Assembly (NCBI GenBank): GCA_023432005.1 | Contig: JAEYVF010000065.1 | Coordinates: forward strand, 1 to 48,253 | Source: Actinomycetes bacterium | GTDB taxonomy: Bacteria; Actinomycetota; Actinomycetes; Actinomycetales; Microbacteriaceae | Reading direction: 5' to 3' | DNA: 48,253 nt | Shown here: positions 18,977 to 25,871 of the stretch, piece by piece | How the letters are laid out: every line of letters starts with the position of its first letter | Numbering within the stretch: the stretch's first letter is position 1 | Notes under the pieces: generated by a model | The model's input: the letters and a program-made list of their open reading frames with translations, nothing else | Told to the model about the DNA's origin: nothing | Databases searched by the model: none | Position numbers and translations under genes: made by a program

Positions 18977-19343
18977 GCCCCTCCACCTCCAGTGCGCCAT
19001 CGGGGCCGAGCAGGCCGACGAGCGGAAGCGTCGTCCGCACGGACACGATCACCGAGGGCACACCCATCCACTCGCCCTCGCGCACGGTCACGTCGCTCGC
19101 GTAGCGCGCGCCGATCGCCGTCGTGATGAGGTCGGCCGTGCGCTGCACGGCGTCGGACGGCTGGTTGTCGGCGAGAGCGCCGTAGCGGGCGCCCTCCGCC
19201 GCGGCGTCGAGGGTCGTATTGCGGATGTGCAGCGCGAGGGCGAGCTGCACGACGGCCAGCGCGAGGAACGTCAGCAGCACCCCGACGAGCACGAACTCGA
19301 CGGGAGCCGAGCCGCGGTCGTCGCGGAGCTGCGGCATCCGCAC
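18951..19343 (-). CDS. TadE-like pseudopilin
   Basis: 130 residues. MRMPQLRDDRGSAPVEFVLVG is a textbook TadE N-terminus (charged leader, RGSA, PVEF, then a ~20-residue hydrophobic helix); the remaining ~90 residues are a small outer domain. It should be processed by a prepilin peptidase and act as a minor pilin. It starts 2 bases after the stop of the interrupted tad gene fragment (19345-19452), consistent with original translational coupling that the element has broken. Confidence 0.85.
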   Translation of the reverse strand: MRMPQLRDDRGSAPVEFVLVGVLLTFLALAVVQLALALHIRNTTLDAAAEGARYGALADNQPSDAVQRTADLITTAIGARYASDVTVREGEWMGVPSVIVSVRTTLPLVGLLGPDGALEVEGHAARETLD

Positions 19344-19344
19344 C

Positions 19345-19452
19345 TCAGATCCCGGCGACCTTGTCGATCGCGTTCTGGAAGATGTCGGCGAGCGCGGGAC
19401 CGGCGAGCGCCCAGATGAGGATGACGAGCGCGGCGGTCATGAGGGTGATGAG
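19345..19452 (-). pseudogene. 3' part of interrupted 54-codon tad prepilin-like gene
   Basis: Reading back from TGA at 19345, the frame encodes LITLMTAALVILIWALAG followed by PALADIFQNAIDKVAGI and then runs into the integrative element. The missing 5' part is at 28273-28334 (MRRLLHRLADDRGDVPGWVL). Joining the two at the shared CTCAT core keeps the frame and gives a 54-residue protein with a prepilin-like leader and one hydrophobic helix. It would sit exactly between tadC and tadE. An internal ATG at 19440 could still yield a 31-residue remnant. Interruption by integration is inferred with high confidence. Confidence 0.88.
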
Positions 19453-19471
19453 GAAAACCGCAATAGGGGAA
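19448..19471. other. attL of the integrative element
   Basis: Core ATGAG at 19448-19452 followed by the element arm CAATAGGGG at 19461-19469. Sequence to the left belongs to the tad gene, to the right to the element. Assigned by comparison with attR and by restoration of the host reading frame. Confidence 0.85.
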
Positions 19472-19538
19472 CGTCAAGGTTGAGCGCGACACGCCGTAGC
19501 ACGACCCAGAGCGCCAAGGGATTCCGGGCCTCCGGCTT

Positions 19539-19550
19539 GTTTCAGGAAAC
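19539..19550. repeat. Palindrome GTTTCNNGAAAC, first of three copies
   Basis: GTTTCAGGAAAC here, followed by GAG. Two further copies, GTTTCTCGAAAC, occur at 20182-20193 (inside rep) and 21556-21567 (inside the 194-residue gene), both followed by GAA. All three lie in the first 2.2 kb of the element, and I saw none elsewhere in the window. A protein-binding site is inferred. Confidence 0.5.
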
Positions 19551-19619
19551 GAGTTCGACCGACCTCCGAGGCCCGTCGTACACTGACCTCGCCACGGTTG
19601 CGGATCGTGGAGTCCTCCG

Positions 19620-19706
19620 GGGACAGAACGCCAACACTCCCGAGTGTTGCCCTGTCCCTGCAACGAGAAAACCGGCCCTAGTCGCCAAACTAGCGGGCCG
19701 GTTTTC
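19620..19706 (+). promoter_or_regulatory. Two strong hairpins in the rep leader (possible replication origin or attenuator)
   Basis: Hairpin 1 spans 19620-19658: outer arms GGGACAG/CTGTCCC and inner arms CAACACT/AGTGTTG with a tiny loop. Hairpin 2 spans 19667-19706: 11-bp arms GAAAACCGGCC/GGCCGGTTTTC with inner CTAGT/ACTAG and a CG bulge. The rep Shine-Dalgarno (GGAGGAA) starts 2-3 bases after hairpin 2. Rolling-circle double-strand origins often lie next to rep and contain such extruded hairpins; a transcription attenuator for rep is the alternative. Confidence 0.6.
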
Positions 19707-19720
19707 TGGAGGAAGTTTCC

Positions 19721-20737
19721 GTGGCCAGTGTACCGGCTGGCGGTCTCGAACGACGTGTCCCCTTCGACCGCGCAGCTCTCCCAGTTCATCTCTATGACAG
19801 AGCTAATTCTGTTCCCCGGCTCGTCAAGAGTCCCCAGCTTCAGGCGTTCATCTTCGACAACATCGAGAACAAGAAGATCCGCCTGTGCTCATCTCGAACT
19901 CCTTGCCGACGCCGCATCTGTCCGTGGTGCGCTCGACGCCGCGTAGCGGCCAAGACGCGACGGGACACCCGCGAGGCGGCCTCCTCGTTCGAGGTCGTGC
20001 TCGATGTCGTGCTCAGCACCATGAGTCTCCCGACCCTTGCGGCAGCGTGGGCGGCTCAGTCGTCCGTGCGATCCAAGTTCATGGCCAACGCCTGGCTGAC
20101 CGAGCACTCCGACGGGTGGCTCCGCGAGACCGAGGTCACGGTCAGCAGTCGGGGATGGCATGTCCACGACCACTTGCTCCTGTTTCTCGAAACGAACGAT
20201 CCCGCCGACCTGACCGAGCTGGGCGCGCTCGCCGTGGCCCGCTGGCTGGACTCGGCACGACGTGCAGGGGTCGCCGCCATGCCGAGCGGACAGCATCACG
20301 AGATCCACTACGGCACTCGCGAACGCCTCCTGTACGTGACCAAGGGGTTGATGGTGCAGAAGCGCGACCGCCAGGAGGGCGACGGCTATAGCGCGGCCGA
20401 CGTGCTCGCCATGTACCAAGCCGGGGAGGTCGAGGCAGCGGGATGGTGGGCTGAGATGGAAGCGCTCTTCTCGACCCGGCGAAGATGGCGTGCGAAGGGA
20501 GGCGAGGCGTTCCGTCGCAGCGCCGCCGTGGACCCCGAGGACGATCCGAACATCCCGTTCTCGGTCGCATGGATCAACGCCGCCCTGGGCGACCCGCAGG
20601 AGCCGCAGGAGGCCGCTCACGAGGCCAGGGTCCACCATGCGACCCCGAGCTGGTGGGGGTCATGGGAGCGGCAGGAGGGACGCCCGCGACCGACGACGTA
20701 CCGGCCTCGCCGCGTGTTCTACCCCGGCGAACGCTAA
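19721..20737 (+). CDS. Rolling-circle replication initiator (HUH Rep)
   Basis: 338 residues from GTG 19721, with GGAGGAA at ideal spacing. Residues 56-70 form a zinc-finger-like cluster of four cysteines (C56, C62, C67, C70, ending CPWC). The HUH motif is GWHVHDHLLLF (His 147, 149, 151), which binds the metal, and the candidate catalytic tyrosine is Y205 in RLLYVTKGL. This order (HUH, then YxxK) is typical of Rep_1/RepSA-type plasmid initiators, which nick one strand at the origin and attach covalently to it. On an integrative element it would replicate the excised circle. No partner gene for transfer is present. Confidence 0.85.
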   Translation: MASVPAGGLERRVPFDRAALPVHLYDRANSVPRLVKSPQLQAFIFDNIENKKIRLCSSRTPCRRRICPWCARRRVAAKTRRDTREAASSFEVVLDVVLSTMSLPTLAAAWAAQSSVRSKFMANAWLTEHSDGWLRETEVTVSSRGWHVHDHLLLFLETNDPADLTELGALAVARWLDSARRAGVAAMPSGQHHEIHYGTRERLLYVTKGLMVQKRDRQEGDGYSAADVLAMYQAGEVEAAGWWAEMEALFSTRRRWRAKGGEAFRRSAAVDPEDDPNIPFSVAWINAALGDPQEPQEAAHEARVHHATPSWWGSWERQEGRPRPTTYRPRRVFYPGER

Positions 20738-20776
20738 CCGTCGTTCAGTGACTCGCCCGGAGGCCGATAGTACTTA

Positions 20777-20805
20777 CCGACCCCGGACGCACAGCTCGGG
20801 GTCGG
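20777..20805 (+). terminator. Hairpin between rep and the small-gene chain
   Basis: CCGACCCCG (20777-20785) pairs with CGGGGTCGG (20797-20805) across 11 bases. It lies 40 bases after the rep stop and ~33 bases ahead of the next start. Probable terminator or attenuator; no T tract. Confidence 0.5.
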
Positions 20806-20837
20806 CTGGCCGATATGACATGCAGGAGGTGCAGACG

Positions 20838-21005
20838 ATGACCGGGAATCGCGCGAGGGCAGCCGAGCTGTGGGCGCAGGTCGAGGAGATCGCCGCCGAG
20901 GTCGAGGCACGGCTCGCAGACAGCCCCGACCCCCTGGAACGGTGCATCGAGCACCGGCTCCAGGTCGCCAAGCTGCACCGACTCTTCTGGAGGATCTTCC
21001 GATGA
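20838..21005 (+). CDS. Small hypothetical protein, first of a coupled gene chain
   Basis: 55 residues from ATG 20838, with AGGAGGT ~8 bases upstream, the strongest ribosome-binding site in the element. The protein is helical and charged (RAAELWAQVEEIAAEVEARL, then VAKLHRLFWRIFR with a basic aromatic end). It has no cysteines and no membrane segment. The stop overlaps the next start (ATGA). It could be a small DNA-binding or adaptor protein; being small and near the Rep it is one of several candidates for the missing recombination directionality factor, but no motif proves this. Confidence 0.65.
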   Translation: MTGNRARAAELWAQVEEIAAEVEARLADSPDPLERCIEHRLQVAKLHRLFWRIFR

Positions 21006-21586
21006 CCGAGGTACGCCGTAGCCGGGTGGACCCGAGCCTCCTCATCTACGAAGACGCGCCGGGCAGACCCTGCCACGTCTGCACATCGCCGGACAGGAAG
21101 GCCATCGAGGCGTGCCTCGCGGGTGGCGGAACCTATGCCGACGCCCGGCGCATTTCGCGGATCTTCGAGGATTCCATCGCGCGCCACTGGACTAACCACG
21201 TCGCTCCGGCAGTCCGCGAGCGGATGCGTAGAACCGGGGACGGCCTGTCTCCCGTCACTATCGCCGGTCGGCTCACCGAGCTGTTGAACGCGGCCAAGGA
21301 GATCCGCACCCGAGCCGGTGCCGCAGGTCGTGACGCGACCGCGCTCCGGGCTGTGCAGGTCGAGGCTGACCTCGTGTCCAAGATGGCCGACCGCCTCGGT
21401 ATCCCTGACGACCAGTCGCTCCCCGAGCTGGAGGAGTTGGTCGCCCTCCGCGCCGCTGTCGGCACCGTGGCCCGCACCAATCCCGACGCCGCCGAGCGCG
21501 TCGCCACCCAACTCCAGCTCACGCACCCGGAGGCCGCCGAGGGCATCCGGTCGCAGTTTCTCGAAACGAAGGGACTCCCCTCATGA
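21002..21586 (+). CDS. Putative DNA-binding protein, Cys-pair plus HTH (terminase-small-subunit-like N-terminus)
   Basis: 194 residues, starting in the ATGA overlap. Near residues 23-60 it reads CHVCTSPDRKAIEACLAGGG, then YADARRISRIFEDSIARHWTNHV. This resembles a common phage/plasmid motif in which a CxxC pair is followed by a helix-turn-helix and an HxxxH end, often found in DNA-binding proteins and small-terminase-like proteins. The rest is helical (ALRAVQVEADLVSKMADRLG). A DNA-binding role is inferred from the motif only. It contains the third GTTTCNNGAAAC palindrome near its 3' end and overlaps the next gene by ATGA. Confidence 0.7.
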   Translation: MTEVRRSRVDPSLLIYEDAPGRPCHVCTSPDRKAIEACLAGGGTYADARRISRIFEDSIARHWTNHVAPAVRERMRRTGDGLSPVTIAGRLTELLNAAKEIRTRAGAAGRDATALRAVQVEADLVSKMADRLGIPDDQSLPELEELVALRAAVGTVARTNPDAAERVATQLQLTHPEAAEGIRSQFLETKGLPS

Positions 21587-22182
21587 CCGACACCCTGACC
21601 ACGACCCCCGAGGGTCGCGCCGCCGTGGGCGACCTCCTGCACGTCACCGTGAGCGGCTACACGTTCGCCGGTCGCGTGTGGACCCGAGGCGACGAGTTCA
21701 CGCTCACCGCCGCCATGATCGAAAACAGCCTCAACCGCCTGGGCGAGTCGAGCATCGACCGCGAGCTGCGGCACCCCGACGGGCGCATCGTCGCCGGACC
21801 GTGGCCGGGAGGACCGACCTGGACCCCTGGCAGCCCCGAGCAGGATCTCGCCCGCGAGCGCGCCCGGCAGGACGCCCTCAGCCTCCCGCCGAGGGACCGC
21901 GACGCCGCCCTCCGCGAGGTCCGGAACATCTACGGCACGGCCCCGACGAGTCACACCACGCGGGGACCGTCGGACCCGGCGCTCGCCCGCGCGGCCCATG
22001 AGGAGCGACAGCGCGATAAGCAGCTCGCGGACGCCGACAAGGCCAAGCAGCGCGCCGCCCGATTCGACCCCGACGCCGACAGCCGCCTCCAGGAGCTGAT
22101 GGACCTCGGACGCGCCGCAGCATTCGACCGCGAGCTGGAGGCACGGGAGATCCTTGGCGACCGAGGCGAGGCCCGGCCATGA
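21583..22182 (+). CDS. Hypothetical protein of the coupled chain
   Basis: 199 residues. The N-terminal ~60 residues look like a small beta domain (VGDLLHVTVSGYTFAGRVWT, DEFTLTAAMIENSLNRLG), the kind of short 'edge' domain seen in phage and plasmid accessory proteins. The C-terminal ~120 residues are highly charged, Ala/Arg/Asp-rich and helical (HEERQRDKQLADADKAKQR), likely a coiled coil. I recognise no family. Both ends overlap neighbours by four bases (ATGA), so its production is tied to the genes around it. Confidence 0.65.
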   Translation: MTDTLTTTPEGRAAVGDLLHVTVSGYTFAGRVWTRGDEFTLTAAMIENSLNRLGESSIDRELRHPDGRIVAGPWPGGPTWTPGSPEQDLARERARQDALSLPPRDRDAALREVRNIYGTAPTSHTTRGPSDPALARAAHEERQRDKQLADADKAKQRAARFDPDADSRLQELMDLGRAAAFDRELEAREILGDRGEARP

Positions 22183-22565
22183 CCGCCATCAACCGAGGAC
22201 TGAACCGACGATTCGGGCGGGTGTTCCGGCAGCTCGTCGCCGTCGTGCTCTCTGAGCGCTTTCCCGACGCCGAGGCCCGGCCCGTCGCCGCCCGGCCCTC
22301 CGACGAGTTCGCGGACGACCAGCCCGCTACCGACATCCTGGGCGTACCCGGCTTCACGATCCACGTCCGAGCCGACCAGCAGCCGAGCTGGAGCACGGCG
22401 CTCGACATGGCCGAGAACTCCGCCCGGTTCGATGGCTCGGACTTCGGCGTCGTCATCGAGTACCGACGTGGACGCGAGATCTCCGAGGCGTTCGCCGTCA
22501 TGAGCCTGGACTCCTGGAGCCGCCTCGCTCGGCTCGCAGTCGAGGCCAAGGAGGTGGCAACGTGA
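22179..22565 (+). CDS. Hypothetical protein, possibly a degenerate PD-(D/E)XK-like fold
   Basis: 128 residues. The segment GVPGFTIHVRADQQPSWSTA, then a helix (LDMAENSARF), then DFGVVIEYRRGREISEAFAV and MSLDSWSRLARL follows the order of small phage and plasmid PD-(D/E)XK proteins, in which the first stretch normally reads like 'pgf.iEvKr....w..al'. Here the catalytic E-x-K is replaced by H-V-R, so nuclease activity would be lost; the fold assignment itself is tentative. The N-terminus is basic (RGLNRRFGRVFRQL). Overlaps both neighbours by four bases. Confidence 0.6.
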   Translation: MTAINRGLNRRFGRVFRQLVAVVLSERFPDAEARPVAARPSDEFADDQPATDILGVPGFTIHVRADQQPSWSTALDMAENSARFDGSDFGVVIEYRRGREISEAFAVMSLDSWSRLARLAVEAKEVAT

Positions 22566-22810
22566 AGACGCCCACGCGGCCCCGCGTGCTCCCTACGCCG
22601 ACGCTCAGCGGCCCCCAGTCGATCCAGGTCGGGAAGACGTTCTACGGCGTCCCCGCGCACGCGGGCGTGGTCACCGTGGCGAATGGCGGCATCGTCTACG
22701 TGCTGCACCAAGCACGTCTGCACGCCTACGTCGAGCAGGGCGAGCTGGAGATCCCGACTGACCTCCGGCGCGCGCTCGCGTCACGCTACTTCGGGGGCGC
22801 TCGACCATGA
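22562..22810 (+). CDS. Small hypothetical protein, possibly paralogous to the next gene
   Basis: 82 residues from GTG 22562 (GTGA overlap). A Pro-rich start is followed by a compact beta pattern: TFYGVPAHAGVVTVANGGIV, then YVLHQARLHAYVEQGELEIP. The next gene has a similar rhythm (EPVAVPEHARVVHVEGERH), so the two may be distant duplicates: in both, a 'VP.HA.VV.V' core is followed by a short strand and an acidic C-terminal helix. No known family, signal peptide or cysteine. Function unknown. Confidence 0.6.
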   Translation: MKTPTRPRVLPTPTLSGPQSIQVGKTFYGVPAHAGVVTVANGGIVYVLHQARLHAYVEQGELEIPTDLRRALASRYFGGARP

Positions 22811-23052
22811 CCGGCATCCGTACCGTCTGGATCAACGGCGAGCCGGTCGCCGTGCCCGAGCACGCCCGCGTCGTCCACGTCGAGGGAGAGCGGCACGCCA
22901 TGGTCGCCGTCCCGACGTGGCGCGTCGTGCTCCTCACCGAGGCGGGCAGCATCGAGGCACCCGACGGCGCGACCAACACGGCGTTGCTCCGTGCCTACTT
23001 CCCCGACCTCGCCGCCGAATCTTCTCCCTCTGCCGAGGCAACAAGATTCTGA
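22807..23052 (+). CDS. Small hypothetical protein, end of the coupled chain
   Basis: 81 residues. TVWINGEPVAVPEHARVVHV is followed by VVLLTEAGSIEAPDGATN and ALLRAYFPDLAAE. The beta-rich core resembles the previous product (shared 'VP.HARVV.V'-type stretch). It starts in an ATGA overlap and ends 516 bases before the resolvase gene, closing a six-gene chain that begins at 20838. No recognised domain; a small binding protein is the most that can be said. Confidence 0.6.
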   Translation: MTGIRTVWINGEPVAVPEHARVVHVEGERHAMVAVPTWRVVLLTEAGSIEAPDGATNTALLRAYFPDLAAESSPSAEATRF

Positions 23053-23425
23053 CCGGCGCGAGCTGAGAACTTCACAGCGAACAAGATTCCGAGTCGGGTT
23101 GCCGCCTTCGCAGCTCATCGAGGCCCGACTCGGACGCCGACCCCTTCACGGCGTGGAATGCCGCACGGGGGACCGGCACGAGGCCCGGCCCCGCGCGCTA
23201 TGGAGATCTCGGGCGGGCCGGGCCTCACCACGACTCCGGGGGGCGAGGAAGCTCACGCCTCGCCCTCCGGTCTCCCCGCCGCTCTCGTTGGACAGGGCGG
23301 CCCCCGGCCCCCGTGTCCAAGTTCGAGGCGCACCGGGGGCCGGGCCTCGGGGTGATACTGGACCCGGCCCCGCCGCTCTCTGGATTCTTGGTCGTTTCCC
23401 GAGCGGCGGGGTCGCCTCATGTCGA
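23053..23425. other. Gene-free GC-rich stretch ahead of the resolvase region
   Basis: No convincing gene on either strand. The stretch contains repeated CCCGGCCC/GGGCCGGG-type blocks (around 23187-23230 and 23293-23380) able to form several alternative stem-loops. Together with the repeats at 23426-23560 it makes up about 500 bases of non-coding DNA. An origin, incompatibility or resolution function is possible but not shown. Confidence 0.45.
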
Positions 23426-23560
23426 GGTGTCCGGTTGCCTACTTTCGGACACCGGCCCCGAACGACCCTTCGCGAGTGCCGTAGGGAACCCCTGGATGTC
23501 TCAGAAATCTGTCCGAAACTAAGGTGTCCGGTATTGTGCAGTGCGCCGACTTCTGAGACA
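23426..23560. promoter_or_regulatory. Candidate res/operator region for the resolvase
   Basis: Inverted pair GGTGTCCG (23426-23433) and CGGACACC (23446-23453); further TGTCCG at 23510-23515 and 23525-23530; inverted pair TGTCTCAGAA (23497-23506) and TTCTGAGACA (23551-23560). TGTCCG/TGTCT half-sites spaced over ~130 bp immediately upstream of a serine resolvase gene are typical of res sites, which also act as its operator. Confidence 0.65.
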
Positions 23561-23568
23561 CTGGCGTC

Positions 23569-24159
23569 ATGACCAAGAATCCTTCCGCTCGCGTCTACGG
23601 CTACGTCCGCGTGAGCACGCGCAAACAGTCCACTGACCAGCAGGTTGACGCTCTCCTTGCAGCGGGCGTTCCCCTGGAGAACATCTACGGCGACGTGATG
23701 AGCGGGGCGAAGTGGGACCGTGACGGCCTCGACGCCCTGCGGGGCACCAAGGGTCGCCCTGGCCTCCTCCGCTCCGGTGACGTGCTCGTCGTTGTCGCGC
23801 TCGACCGGCTCGGGCGCTCCCTCTCCGAAATGGTGAAGCTCCTCGACTGGATCGTGAGCGAGGGCATCGAGCTGCGCTCCCTCCGCGAGGGCATCGACCT
23901 GACCACGCCGACGGGTCGGATGCTCGCGGGCATCTTCGCGAGCCTGGCCGAGTACGAGCGCGAGCTGATCATCGAGCGCGCCGACGCCGCCCGCGAAGCC
24001 GCACGCACCCGAGGCGCGCAGGTGGGACGCCCCAAGAGCATCGACGCCGACAAGCTGGCCGACGCCCGCGCCCTCCTCGCAGCCGGTCAGTCCCGCGTGC
24101 AGGTCGCGAAGAAGCTCGGCGTGAGCCGGGCGAGCCTCTACCGGGAGATCCCCGCGTAG
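23569..24159 (+). CDS. Serine resolvase/invertase
   Basis: 196 residues, normal for a small serine recombinase. The catalytic motif is YGYVRVSTRKQSTDQQ (nucleophile S16), followed by the conserved DRLGRS and FASLAEYEREL helix. A C-terminal Hin-type helix-turn-helix reads QSRVQVAKKLGVSRASLYRE. It should cut at the repeats just upstream (23426-23560), probably to resolve multimers of the excised circle or act as an invertase; no inverted partner site for inversion was found. A terminator follows at 24179-24206. Confidence 0.92.
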   Translation: MTKNPSARVYGYVRVSTRKQSTDQQVDALLAAGVPLENIYGDVMSGAKWDRDGLDALRGTKGRPGLLRSGDVLVVVALDRLGRSLSEMVKLLDWIVSEGIELRSLREGIDLTTPTGRMLAGIFASLAEYERELIIERADAAREAARTRGAQVGRPKSIDADKLADARALLAAGQSRVQVAKKLGVSRASLYREIPA

Positions 24160-24178
24160 ACCGACCCGCAACATCGAG

Positions 24179-24206
24179 AGGCCCCCGGCTCCGGTCGGGG
24201 GCTTTC
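24179..24206 (+). terminator. Rho-independent terminator of the resolvase gene
   Basis: GCCCCCG (24181-24187) pairs with CGGGGGC (24196-24202) around GCTCCGGT and is followed by TTTCTCGT. It lies 20 bases after the resolvase stop. Confidence 0.85.
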
Positions 24207-24237
24207 TCGTGCCTTCCCTGGACCTGTCGTAGATGTC

Positions 24238-24378
24238 CTACGCGGCCTTCGAGGACGCCCGGCGATGCGCCGCTCGGGCGAGTGCGAGAACGTAGCCCAC
24301 ATCCGTCCTGAGCGCCTTCTCGAACTCCTCGTTCAACGGTTCGAGCAGAGCGAGCTTGTCGGCAAGTTCCGGTGTCAC
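24238..24378 (-). CDS. Possible small protein (46 residues)
   Basis: A frame from GTG 24378 to TAG at 24238 encodes 46 residues starting MTPELADKLALLEPLNEEF and ending RAAHRRASSKAA. The composition is that of a compact amphipathic helical protein with an acidic first half and a basic tail. The ribosome-binding site is weak (AGGG ~10 bases upstream). It would be transcribed toward the resolvase terminator, against its neighbours. It could equally be chance; listed because the 24211-24521 gap holds nothing else. Confidence 0.35.
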   Translation of the reverse strand: MTPELADKLALLEPLNEEFEKALRTDVGYVLALARAAHRRASSKAA

Positions 24379-24521
24379 GAGGCGACCCTACGCGGCGTCG
24401 CCGTCGTCCTCCGCGAGCGCCACGTCGTTAGGCGCGGGCGACCCCTCAAAGAGGATCTATCGGCTTGCCGCACGCCTCCGCTAGGTTCCGTTCAACAACC
24501 CGGATCAGGAAAGGGACAGAG

Positions 24522-25871
24522 TTGCCCCGACGTGTATTCATCCCGCTTGCCGACCTCCTCCTCGACAGAAGGAACGCCCGTCTAGGGACGGAGCAGCCCG
24601 ACCAGCAGTCCACCGCTCACGCCTTGGCCGCGCAGCAGGGTCGGCGGCTCGTAAAGCTCGCGGAACACATTGTGGAGAATGGCCTCGATCCGGCGCAGCT
24701 CAACGTCGTGCTGGCCACGAACGACAAGCGACGTAACTACACCGTGCTCGAAGGGAACAGGCGCACGCTTGCGTTGAAGGCACTCGACACGCCTTCGCTC
24801 GTGCAGTCCGCTCTTAGCCCGACCGACTTCAAGAAGCTGAGCGCACTCGCCGCACGGTTCGCGGCGAATCCCATCGATGAGGTCTTCTGTGTCCTCTACG
24901 ACGCCGACGAGGCGCAGACGGCCTACGAGTTCGTGCTCAACCGGCATGGCGGCGCTCGCGATGGCGCGGGCCTCGTGGACTGGGATTCTGACGAGAAGGA
25001 CCGCTTCCTCGCCCGCCATGGCCGCGGTGGGGTGCGCAACTACGCGGGCCAAGTCATCGACTTCCTGGCCGAGGTCGATGGGCCGTCAGACTCGAAGGCA
25101 AAGATCGCTACCAGTGTGGATCGCCTGGTGAAGACCGCCTACGTTCGACAGAAGCTGGGCATCGAGGTCGTGGATGGGGTCATCGCCTCGTACTATCCCG
25201 TCGCCGAAGTCTCGAAGGGTCTCCGGAAGATCGTGGACGACCTCCGCAGCGGTCGCGTCAAGGTGCCCAATATTTACCACGACGACCAGCGCCGGACGTA
25301 CATCGACGGCTTCGCCAAGACCGACCTGCCGGACCCGTCCAGCAAGCTGCCGCAACCCGTCAGCCTGACCGAGCTGCCGTCCGGAAAGGCGACACCGGTT
25401 CAGCCGAAGCCGAAGCGGGCAACGAGAGCGAAGCAGCCCCGAACGACGGTCGCGGCCAAGGACGCGAAGCTCAACCCGAACCCGCCGCGCATCAATGCGA
25501 TCTTCAACGAGCTGGTGGGCCTCTCGGCGGACTCCGCGCCCAACGCGGGCGCTGTGCTCCTCCGCGTCTTCGTGGAGCTGTCAGTAGACGACTACCTGGA
25601 GACCCATTCGCTCATGCCGGAGAGCGAGCGCCGTAGTGCTCCCTTGGCCAAGCGCATCAAGGCTGTGAGCGCTGATCTCCACAAGAACGGAACGATCAAC
25701 AACGCCTTGAAGACGGCCATCGAGAAGGTGGCAGACTCGAAGCACGGGCTGTCAGCCGGGGTCGTCAACTTCAACCAGTACGTGCACAACCAGTACGCCT
25801 TCCCCAAGGCGACCGAGCTACGACTCACCTGGGACGAGCTGCAGCCGTTCCTGGAAGCGATTTGGAAATGA
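24522..25871 (+). CDS. ParB/Srx-domain protein with helical C-terminal domain, coupled to a DNA methyltransferase
   Basis: 449 residues from TTG 24522, chosen because AGGAAAGGGA lies just upstream. Residues 1-~130 are a ParB/sulfiredoxin-like domain: VFIPLADLLLDRRNARL, then LAEHIVENGLDPAQLNVV, then the nucleotide-binding box VLEGNRRTLALKAL. Family members bind or hydrolyse NTPs, and some have nuclease activity. A Lys/Arg/Pro-rich linker (~residues 285-320) leads to a ~130-residue helical domain ending NFNQYVHNQYAFP and LTWDELQPFLEAIW. This recalls HEPN-like C-terminal domains, but I am not certain. There is no parA or parS nearby, so plasmid partition is unlikely. The stop overlaps the methyltransferase start. 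Confidence 0.75.
   Translation: MPRRVFIPLADLLLDRRNARLGTEQPDQQSTAHALAAQQGRRLVKLAEHIVENGLDPAQLNVVLATNDKRRNYTVLEGNRRTLALKALDTPSLVQSALSPTDFKKLSALAARFAANPIDEVFCVLYDADEAQTAYEFVLNRHGGARDGAGLVDWDSDEKDRFLARHGRGGVRNYAGQVIDFLAEVDGPSDSKAKIATSVDRLVKTAYVRQKLGIEVVDGVIASYYPVAEVSKGLRKIVDDLRSGRVKVPNIYHDDQRRTYIDGFAKTDLPDPSSKLPQPVSLTELPSGKATPVQPKPKRATRAKQPRTTVAAKDAKLNPNPPRINAIFNELVGLSADSAPNAGAVLLRVFVELSVDDYLETHSLMPESERRSAPLAKRIKAVSADLHKNGTINNALKTAIEKVADSKHGLSAGVVNFNQYVHNQYAFPKATELRLTWDELQPFLEAIWK

Noticed and set aside
24522..25871. Plasmid partition ParB
   Set aside because: No parA neighbour or parS repeats; the central HTH expected of partition ParB is not evident and the gene is coupled to a methyltransferase instead.
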